A stretch of DNA of 39,431 nt. Origin: Oscillospiraceae bacterium. GTDB taxonomy: Bacteria; Bacillota; Clostridia; Oscillospirales; Ruminococcaceae. The translations under genes and the position numbers were made by a program. Shown piece after piece: positions 33,819 through 39,431 of this stretch. The stretch spans positions 1-39,431 of the forward strand of contig JAGAZJ010000011.1 of assembly GCA_018110925.1 (NCBI GenBank), read 5' to 3'. Every line of letters starts with the position of its first letter. Position 1 is the first letter of the stretch. The notes beneath the pieces are model-generated. The model did no database searches, was not told the origin of the DNA, and was given only the letters and a program-made list of their open reading frames with translations.

Positions 33819-35267
33819 ATGGACAATTTTTATGACGTGATCGTTGTCGGCGCAGGTGTAGGCGGCCTTTACACCGCTCTCGACCTTCCGCAGAGCGCAA
33901 GGATACTTGTGCTTGCCAAGCGTGAGGCGGACCTGTGCAATTCCGTGCTGGCTCAGGGCGGCATCGCAGGCGTTTACAAGCCCGTTGACGATGACAATAT
34001 ATCTCTGCACACAAACGATACCCTTATAGCGGGCGGATTTAAGAACAATCCCGACTCCGTAAGGGTGCTCGTCACCGAAGCGGCGCAGGAGATACAGCAT
34101 ATAATCGACCTCGGCACGGATTTTGACCGTGACGTGACGGGCGAGTATGACCGCACCCTTGAGGGCGGCCACAGCAGGCGCAGGATATTCCACCACAAGG
34201 ACTCCACGGGCGCCGAAATAACAAGGGCAGTCCGTGAGGCAGTGCTTGCAATGGACAATATAACCCTGCTCGACAATTCGCTGATGTGCCGCCTTGCAAA
34301 GACGGATGAGGGCTTTGCCGCCGATGTGCTGTCGGAGGGTGAACACGTCACCTATACAGCACGCTTTGTCGTGCTCGCCACCGGCGGCATAGGCAGAGTG
34401 TACAGCTACACCACCAACTCCGCCATAGCCACGGGGGACGGCATATGCGCCGCCTATGACCTGGGTGCTGAGATAAGGAACTTATCTCTCATACAGTTCC
34501 ATCCCACGGCATACAGGGACAAGTCGAGGGAATGCTTCCTCATATCCGAGTCTGTCAGGGGCGAGGGTGCATACCTCCTCAACTGCAACAGAGAGCGCTT
34601 TATGGACAGATATGATGACAGGCTGGAGCTTGCCCCCAGAGATGTCGTATCACGCTCCATAATTCTGGAGAGCCGCCGCACGGAGAGCGAGGAATTCTTC
34701 CTCGACATACGCTACAAGGGCGAGGAGTATCTCAGAGAGCGCTTCCCGATGATATTTGACTTCCTGCTCACACAGGGGATAAACATGGGGCATGACCTTA
34801 TACCCGTGTTCCCGTGCCAGCATTATCTCATGGGCGGCATAAACGTCGATACCTCCGCACGCACAGACATAGACGGGCTTTACGCCGTCGGCGAATGTTC
34901 CCACACGGGCGTTCACGGCAACAACCGCCTTGCCTCCAACTCTCTGCTCGAGGCACTTGTCTTCGGCCACAAGGCGGCTGACGACATAGCATCTAAGCTC
35001 ACCGCCCCCGCAGAGCCCTTCGGTTACAAGTTTGAACAGCCCGAGAACGCAGAGCATATCCCCACGGGTCTCAGGACAGAGATAAGAGGCATCATGCAGA
35101 AGGCATATTTTGTCATCCCCGACAAGCAGAAGGCTGTCGAGGGCTTTGAGCGTGTGTCCGAGATCAAGAAGCTCCTCGACACGGGAAGCTTCATAATAGA
35201 CAGAGACTTTGTGGAAGCACGCTCCCTTGCGACGGTCGCCTATATCGTCCTCAAGGAAGTGATATGA
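33819..35267 (+). CDS. nadB: L-aspartate oxidase
   Basis: FAD-dependent flavoprotein that oxidises aspartate to iminoaspartate, the first step of de novo NAD synthesis. Rossmann motif VVGAGVGGLYTAL (10-21), SVLAQGGIAGVY (42-53), HSRRRIFHHKDSTGAEI (118-133), the QFHPTAY segment and GGINVDTSARTDIDGLYAVGECSHTGVHGNNRLASNSLLE in full, which distinguish the family. At 482 residues it lacks the last part of the C-terminal helical domain, which in E. coli carries RKESRGLHF. The ATG at 33819 (AGAAGGATAG upstream) is chosen over a longer frame. No nadA or nadC next door. Confidence 0.9.
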   Translation: MDNFYDVIVVGAGVGGLYTALDLPQSARILVLAKREADLCNSVLAQGGIAGVYKPVDDDNISLHTNDTLIAGGFKNNPDSVRVLVTEAAQEIQHIIDLGTDFDRDVTGEYDRTLEGGHSRRRIFHHKDSTGAEITRAVREAVLAMDNITLLDNSLMCRLAKTDEGFAADVLSEGEHVTYTARFVVLATGGIGRVYSYTTNSAIATGDGICAAYDLGAEIRNLSLIQFHPTAYRDKSRECFLISESVRGEGAYLLNCNRERFMDRYDDRLELAPRDVVSRSIILESRRTESEEFFLDIRYKGEEYLRERFPMIFDFLLTQGINMGHDLIPVFPCQHYLMGGINVDTSARTDIDGLYAVGECSHTGVHGNNRLASNSLLEALVFGHKAADDIASKLTAPAEPFGYKFEQPENAEHIPTGLRTEIRGIMQKAYFVIPDKQKAVEGFERVSEIKKLLDTGSFIIDRDFVEARSLATVAYIVLKEVI

Positions 35268-35285
35268 CACAGTCACAGAAACGCA

Positions 35286-35319
35286 CGCACCGGAGCGGTT
35301 CACCGCTCCGGTGCGTTTT
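35286..35319 (+). terminator. Intrinsic terminator of nadB
   Basis: Perfect 13-bp stem CGCACCGGAGCGG/CCGCTCCGGTGCG (35286-35298 with 35303-35315), loop TTCA, then TTTT. It lies between convergent nadB and glgB. Confidence 0.92.
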
Positions 35320-35331
35320 GTATCGGTATCA

Positions 35332-37065
35332 TCAGAATGCGGACTCGTCAAACAGTGCTCCCGAGAACGGGCGCAGTACGATGCATTTCTTTTTGAGCGT
35401 GTGCCCCTTCTCCGTGCAGAGAAGCTCTCTCAGTCTCTCACCGTTCAGAGCGTCCGAGAAGGGCACGGTCTGTTCGCTGTCCGAGAAATTCAGCACGGTG
35501 ATGGTGTTCTCTCCGCCTGCCATGCGCCTGTACGCAAACAGCGAACCGGATACGGACGAAAGATCTATCCACTCGAACGCCGCAGGATCATAGTCGGCGG
35601 CATAGAGCGAGGGGCGTGATATATATGTCTTTGCCAGCTTTTTCATGAATTCCGACAGCTCCTTGTGCACGGGGTCGTCAAGAAGCTCCCAGTCCTGCTG
35701 GCGCTTTTCGTCCCATTCCCTGAACTGCCCGAATTCACTGCCCATGAACAACAGCTTTTTGCCGGGGTGGGTGTACATATACATATAGAACGTCTTTACC
35801 TGCGGGAATTTGAACTCACGGTCTCCCCACATCTTCTGTATCACGGTCGCCTTGCCGTGAACGTTCTCATCGTGAGATAGTGGCAGGAGGTATGTCTCGT
35901 TATTGAAATAATGCATTGAGAACATGAGCTTTGACCGCAGCCCGTCCCTCTTGTCGGGGGCGGAGCGCATATAGTCAAGGGTGTCGTTCATCCAGCCCAT
36001 GTCCCACTTGTAGTCAAATCCGAGACCGCCGTATTCTGCGGGAGCGGTGATCTTGGGGAATGAAGTGGAGTCCTCGGCTATCAGCATGGCAGAGGGATGC
36101 CTTGTGTGCAGTCCCGTATTCATCCTGCGCAGAAAATCCACCGTGGAGCTGTTTATCCCCCTTGCAGGGTCGCCCTGCCAGTATATGGCACGGCTTATGG
36201 CATCCATCCTCAGACCGTCAAAGTGATACATGGTCAGCCAGAAGTTGGCGGCAGACTGCAAAAAGCAGCACACGTCACGCCTTGAATGTATGAAGTTGCA
36301 GCTGCCCCATTCGCTGACACCCACATCATTGCTGGGGTATTCATAGAGAGGGCTGCCGTCGTACCTTGCAAGGGCATAGCCGTCCGCCGCAAAGTGTACG
36401 GGCACAAAGTCCATTATAACGCCTATGCCCGCATGGTGGCACTTGTCCACGAGCTGCATTAGCTCATGGGGCTTGCCGTATCGTGCGGTGGGCGCATAGA
36501 AGCCCGTTTCCTGATAGCCCCAGGATTCATCCGCCGGATGCTCCGCCAGGGGCATGAATTCGATATGGGTGAAGCCGTGCTCCTTGACATATGAGATAAG
36601 GTCGTCCGCTATCTCCGAATAAGAGTACCAGCCGCCGTCCTTTTTCCTCCATGAGCCCAGATGCACCTCATATATATCCATGGGCTTTCCACGCCTGTTG
36701 TCCCTGTTCCTGAGCCACCTGTGATCCGTGAAGCGGTATGACATAAGGTCTGTCACTATCGAGGCGAAGGCGGGTCTCAGCTCCATCGCAAAGCCGTAGG
36801 GGTCGCAGTGCTCGACCCTGCCCGATGCGGAATAGATGACATATTTATACATATGCCCTGCATGGGCGGAGGGCGAAAAATAGGTATATATCTGTCCGCT
36901 GCGCTGCATATCCTCCTCACTCCAGCCGTTCCACTCGCCTATTATCGTCACCCTGTAAGCCGCAGGAGCGTAGGTGCGGAACACCGTGCCGTTAGGGTCG
37001 GTGTGTGCGCCGAAAAATTCATATGCGTCAAAAACTTCGCCCATATAAAATGCATGGAGATCCAT
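35332..37065 (-). CDS. glgB: 1,4-alpha-glucan branching enzyme
   Basis: GH13 glycogen-branching enzyme that transfers alpha-1,4 chains to alpha-1,6 branches, cytosolic. 577 residues with an N-terminal CBM48 domain (about 12-105), the GH13 barrel with nucleophile D288 (FDGLRMDAI), acid/base E331 (LIAEDST) and transition-state stabiliser D399 (LPLSHDENVHGK), and a C-terminal beta domain. MGSEFGQFREWDE is also characteristic. It lacks the extra N1 domain of E. coli GlgB, as is common in Firmicutes. GRMDAI has Met where Val is more usual. It stands alone; no glgC, glgD or glgA is in view. Confidence 0.94.
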   Translation of the reverse strand: MDLHAFYMGEVFDAYEFFGAHTDPNGTVFRTYAPAAYRVTIIGEWNGWSEEDMQRSGQIYTYFSPSAHAGHMYKYVIYSASGRVEHCDPYGFAMELRPAFASIVTDLMSYRFTDHRWLRNRDNRRGKPMDIYEVHLGSWRKKDGGWYSYSEIADDLISYVKEHGFTHIEFMPLAEHPADESWGYQETGFYAPTARYGKPHELMQLVDKCHHAGIGVIMDFVPVHFAADGYALARYDGSPLYEYPSNDVGVSEWGSCNFIHSRRDVCCFLQSAANFWLTMYHFDGLRMDAISRAIYWQGDPARGINSSTVDFLRRMNTGLHTRHPSAMLIAEDSTSFPKITAPAEYGGLGFDYKWDMGWMNDTLDYMRSAPDKRDGLRSKLMFSMHYFNNETYLLPLSHDENVHGKATVIQKMWGDREFKFPQVKTFYMYMYTHPGKKLLFMGSEFGQFREWDEKRQQDWELLDDPVHKELSEFMKKLAKTYISRPSLYAADYDPAAFEWIDLSSVSGSLFAYRRMAGGENTITVLNFSDSEQTVPFSDALNGERLRELLCTEKGHTLKKKCIVLRPFSGALFDESAF

Positions 37066-37127
37066 ATTATACAGTTCTCTTCCTTTCCATGATGTGAAGT
37101 TTTTACATTGGCAATATGCCTGTAAAT

Positions 37128-37156
37128 ATTATAACATATTATCATGGTTTTGTCAA
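37128..37156 (-). promoter_or_regulatory. Promoter of glgB
   Basis: Minus strand TTGACA (37156-37151), 17-base spacer, TATAAT (37133-37128), both consensus. The leader is about 55 bases, with AAAGGAAGAG before the ATG. Confidence 0.85.
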
Positions 37157-37273
37157 TTATGTACGAAAGTGTTAAAATGCCGATATTTTATGCATAAAAT
37201 TGTACTGTTTTTCGGTTTTGTCGGTTAAATTACTGTGATATCCGATGCGGCGGCAGGGCAGTTGGTTTTATGG

Positions 37274-37298
37274 TCGATTTGAGACCGCTTTTTTTCCG
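37274..37298 (+). terminator. Weak terminator-like hairpin
   Basis: GGTC/GACC 4-bp stem followed by GC and seven T, upstream of the 37307 promoter. The stem is short; probably not an efficient terminator. Confidence 0.25.
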
Positions 37299-37306
37299 TT
37301 TTTTAA

Positions 37307-37335
37307 TTGACAGAGACCTGCATATGTGCTACAAT
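37307..37335 (+). promoter_or_regulatory. Promoter upstream of repeat copy 2 and cell-wall-repeat genes
   Basis: TTTTAATTGACA with TTGACA at 37307-37312, 17-base spacer, TACAAT (37330-37335). A transcript would run through the repeat into the gene at 37561. The same TTTTAATTGACA context is at 39261-39272. Confidence 0.75.
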
Positions 37336-37382
37336 TGTATCAGGGAGACTGTTGTGTCTCAATGTTATCTGATATACTGCTG

Positions 37383-37526
37383 ATACTAATTTCTGACCGA
37401 TGCAATTATCTTCTGACGAAGATATATCTTCTGGCGAAGATAGACAAGAAACAAGCCGCAAATGCTTGGATATAAGGGGTTTGGGGCTTGGAGATGGTCT
37501 GTACATCGGGGAAGAACTGGTATAAT
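37383..37526 (-). repeat. Dispersed 144-bp repeat, copy 2 (inverted)
   Basis: Reverse complement of 17742-17885 with about 90% identity and no gaps. On the plus strand it contains two tandem 18-base hairpin units, TATCTTCTGACGAAGATA (37407-37424) and TATCTTCTGGCGAAGATA (37425-37442), and ends in an extended -10 (TGGTATAAT, 37518-37526) that faces the gene at 37561. It lies in the 5' region of that gene, opposite in orientation to copy 1 relative to its downstream gene. Confidence 0.85.
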
Positions 37527-37560
37527 GTCAGCTATCAGCATCGGAAAAGGAGGAACATCT

Positions 37561-38238
37561 ATGAAAATGAAAATAGCTGCGGCCGCATCCCTACTGGCAG
37601 TAATGTGCCTCTCCGTTCCTGTTGCCGCTGATTATTATGATCCGTACGGCAACATCGTATACGACTCCTACAATCCGAACTACAATTCGGGCGTCTATTA
37701 TGACAACGGTACACCTGTCCTCTATGACAATACCGGTACCGGGGTGTATTATGACAACGGATATGTTCCTGCCGGAAGGGTCACTACCACGAGCAGAGTG
37801 CCCACCCTCAACTATTCGGCTGATGGTCACTCCGAGCCCGCCAGAACGACGACAACGCCCAAGACCACCAGAAAGGTCGTTGTGAAGAAGAAAGTATCCG
37901 CATCGGGCTGGAAGAATATAAACGGCAGCACATATTACTACAAGAACGGTGCGCCGCTCAAGGGCAGATACAAGATAAGCGGCAAGACCTATTATTTCAG
38001 CATGACCAACGGGGCTATGGTGAGAGGATTTGTCAAGATAAGCGGCAAGTACTACTATTTCGGCTCTGACGGTGTTATGTGCACGGGTCTTACCAAGATA
38101 AACGGCAATTATTACTATTTTGCCTCCAACGGCGCCATGCGCACAGGCAGGATCAGAATAAACGGCGTTATACATACCTTTGGTTCTGACGGCAAGCTCA
38201 TCTCGCCGACATATACCACGGTAGTCTATTACAGATAA
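37561..38238 (+). CDS. Exported cell-wall-binding-repeat protein
   Basis: A 225-residue secreted protein. Signal peptide 1-23 (cleavage likely after VAA), a Tyr/Asn/Asp-rich low-complexity region (24-65), a Thr/Arg-rich linker (72-112), and about four choline/glucan-binding-type repeats (116-213: SGWKNINGSTYYYKNG, KISGKTYYFSMTNGAM, KISGKYYYFGSDGVM, KINGNYYYFASNGAM, the last weaker). No catalytic domain. Such proteins attach to the wall or surface glycans. Start ATG with AAGGAGGAAC upstream. The next gene follows after 14 bases. Confidence 0.85.
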   Translation: MKMKIAAAASLLAVMCLSVPVAADYYDPYGNIVYDSYNPNYNSGVYYDNGTPVLYDNTGTGVYYDNGYVPAGRVTTTSRVPTLNYSADGHSEPARTTTTPKTTRKVVVKKKVSASGWKNINGSTYYYKNGAPLKGRYKISGKTYYFSMTNGAMVRGFVKISGKYYYFGSDGVMCTGLTKINGNYYYFASNGAMRTGRIRINGVIHTFGSDGKLISPTYTTVVYYR

Positions 38239-38252
38239 AAGGAGATAAAGAA

Positions 38253-39209
38253 ATGAACAGATATGCGTCAGCCGCACTTGCGCTGATGATGTCGCTCACC
38301 GCTGTTTCTGCGGCCGCTCCCGCTGCGGGTGCGGTCACAGAGTCTTATGTGAGCGCCGTCAGGACCACGGTCAGGACAAAGACAGACAAGACCGATAAGA
38401 CAGACACCAAGAAGGAAACAAAGAAAGAGAAAAAGCTCTACGGCTGGCAGACTATCGACAAGAAAAAGTATTACTACGGTAAAAAGGGCGTTCCCCTCAA
38501 GGGCTGGAAGCGCCTGAACGGCAGTCAGTATTTCTTTGACACATCCACGGGTGAAATGACCGTCGGATTTCTTGACATCAACAAGGATACCTACTATTTC
38601 GACAAGGACGGCAAGATGAAGACGGGCTTCCAGACCATAGACAAGAAGAAATACTGGTTCTCCAACGAGGGCAAGATGTTAAAGGACACCGAGAAGAAGA
38701 TAGACGGGAAATACTACACCTTTGACAAGGACGGTGTGATAGTGAACTCCGGCAAGTCTGAGGGCGGCGCAAGGGTCATTGTCATCGACAGCCTCAGACA
38801 CAGAAAGGAACTGAGCGCAGACCTTTCGAGCGTTGAGTGGCAGGAAGCATACGGCAGGGCTGTTGAAATAACAGAGCCGCTTCTCAGCAAGAGCAAGGGC
38901 GAGCAGCTCCAGGCGGTCGTTGACGCTGTACACGCCAGAAAGAACGACCTGCTCATAACTGACGGTATGCTCCATTCCAACGATGTATACGGATTTTTCT
39001 TTGACAATATAACCACTCAGCTCGGCACCGCAAGAGCAACGGGTCTTTGCCTTGACACTCTCAACATAGACTATGAGTATGTTACCGGCGGATGGACAGG
39101 CACCGACACATGGCTCAGGGTCAAGGTCGGCAATGACTACTATGTGGTAGACAGCTTCAACGGCTACTATGTCAAGGAGACAAGCGCCTATCATCATCCC
39201 TATCTGTAA
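38253..39209 (+). CDS. Exported protein with cell-wall-binding repeats and a transglutaminase-like domain
   Basis: A 318-residue secreted protein: signal peptide 1-28, Lys/Thr-rich linker (37-60), four to five binding repeats (61-166, e.g. YGWQTIDKKKYYYGKKG, GFLDINKDTYYFDKDG), and a C-terminal domain (170-318) that resembles transglutaminase/protease-like folds. C266 (ATGLCLDTL) fits the catalytic cysteine and D300 (YYVVDSF) the aspartate, but the histidine position (DTWLRV, residues 285-290) lacks His. Either the histidine is elsewhere or the domain is inactive and only binds. Co-transcribed with the preceding gene. Confidence 0.75.
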   Translation: MNRYASAALALMMSLTAVSAAAPAAGAVTESYVSAVRTTVRTKTDKTDKTDTKKETKKEKKLYGWQTIDKKKYYYGKKGVPLKGWKRLNGSQYFFDTSTGEMTVGFLDINKDTYYFDKDGKMKTGFQTIDKKKYWFSNEGKMLKDTEKKIDGKYYTFDKDGVIVNSGKSEGGARVIVIDSLRHRKELSADLSSVEWQEAYGRAVEITEPLLSKSKGEQLQAVVDAVHARKNDLLITDGMLHSNDVYGFFFDNITTQLGTARATGLCLDTLNIDYEYVTGGWTGTDTWLRVKVGNDYYVVDSFNGYYVKETSAYHHPYL

Positions 39210-39266
39210 GATGCCGCTTCACGCAACGGATGTAAACCAATTTTAATTATTCTAATGTGATTTTAA

Positions 39267-39295
39267 TTGACATAGGGTCTCAAGTGTGATAAAAT
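39267..39295 (+). promoter_or_regulatory. Promoter of the last gene
   Basis: TTTTAATTGACA with TTGACA at 39267-39272, 17-base spacer, TAAAAT (39290-39295); GGGGGAG precedes the ATG at 39328. Confidence 0.78.
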
Positions 39296-39327
39296 AACAT
39301 CATACAATGATCAATGGGGGAGATCTT

Positions 39328-39431
39328 ATGAAAAGAAAGATCACTGCGCTTGCGCTGTCATCCGTGATAGCCGCATCGGGGCTGTCTCTTGTGTCGGCTC
39401 CCGCATCGGCGGAATGGGTTAAGTCCGGCAG
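39328..39431 (+). CDS. Exported protein, N-terminus only
   Basis: The first 34 codons: a signal peptide (MKRKITALALSSVIAASG... to about residue 28, APASA) then EWVKSG, typical of the start of a cell-wall-binding repeat. The window ends within the gene. Probably another member of the family just upstream; nothing can be said of its function. Confidence 0.65.
   Translation, partial: MKRKITALALSSVIAASGLSLVSAPASAEWVKSG

Overview
The window looks like chromosome of a low-GC-lineage Gram-positive anaerobe of the Clostridia, most like Ruminococcus/Oscillospiraceae. The reasons are the str operon proteins, exported proteins with choline/glucan-type cell-wall-binding repeats, clean sigma-A promoters (almost all with a 17-base spacer), GGAGG ribosome-binding sites, and several GTG/TTG starts. 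The genus is an inference. A perfect 16-bp parS site at 11025-11040 suggests the window lies fairly near the replication origin.

Left part (1-6882, minus strand): a polyamine operon (S-adenosylmethionine decarboxylase, a DUF3267 membrane zincin, and an Orn/Lys/Arg-type decarboxylase that runs off the left edge). It is preceded by rlmB and a 999-residue membrane protein that has the layout of a P1B-type ATPase but has lost the catalytic motifs. Then, on the plus strand (7023-11962): metG translationally coupled to a DHHW-family exported protein, and a VWA-domain lipoprotein that carries the parS site. From 11961 to 13871 there is a decayed antitoxin/PIN-toxin pair, tRNA-Leu(CAA) with its own promoter and terminator, a PnuC-type transporter behind a terminator-bearing leader, and a small acidic YtxH-like membrane protein.

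Middle part (13992-25172, plus strand): cysK; mtaD-ahcY (SAH/MTA salvage, linking cysteine, methionine and polyamine metabolism); one copy of a 144-bp dispersed repeat; a two-component system; and the translation genes rpsL, rpsG, fusA and tuf.

Accessory part (25171-32964, minus strand): a compact 12-gene virion cassette. It has small and large terminase, portal, scaffold-like protein, major capsid protein, connector-like proteins, a tail-hub-like protein and a terminal protein. There is no tape measure, lysis, integrase, replication or repressor gene. It is driven by one consensus promoter embedded in an array of about six TTGC-N5-GCAA palindromes. It sits between core genes and is convergent with tuf. 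It is the best candidate for an undescribed system: a domesticated packaging module, a GTA-like particle, or a satellite remnant.

Right part (32990-39431): a LURP-one family gene, nadB, glgB (minus strand), the second repeat copy in inverted orientation, and a run of exported cell-wall-binding-repeat proteins, the last one cut by the window edge. No rRNA or CRISPR array was seen.
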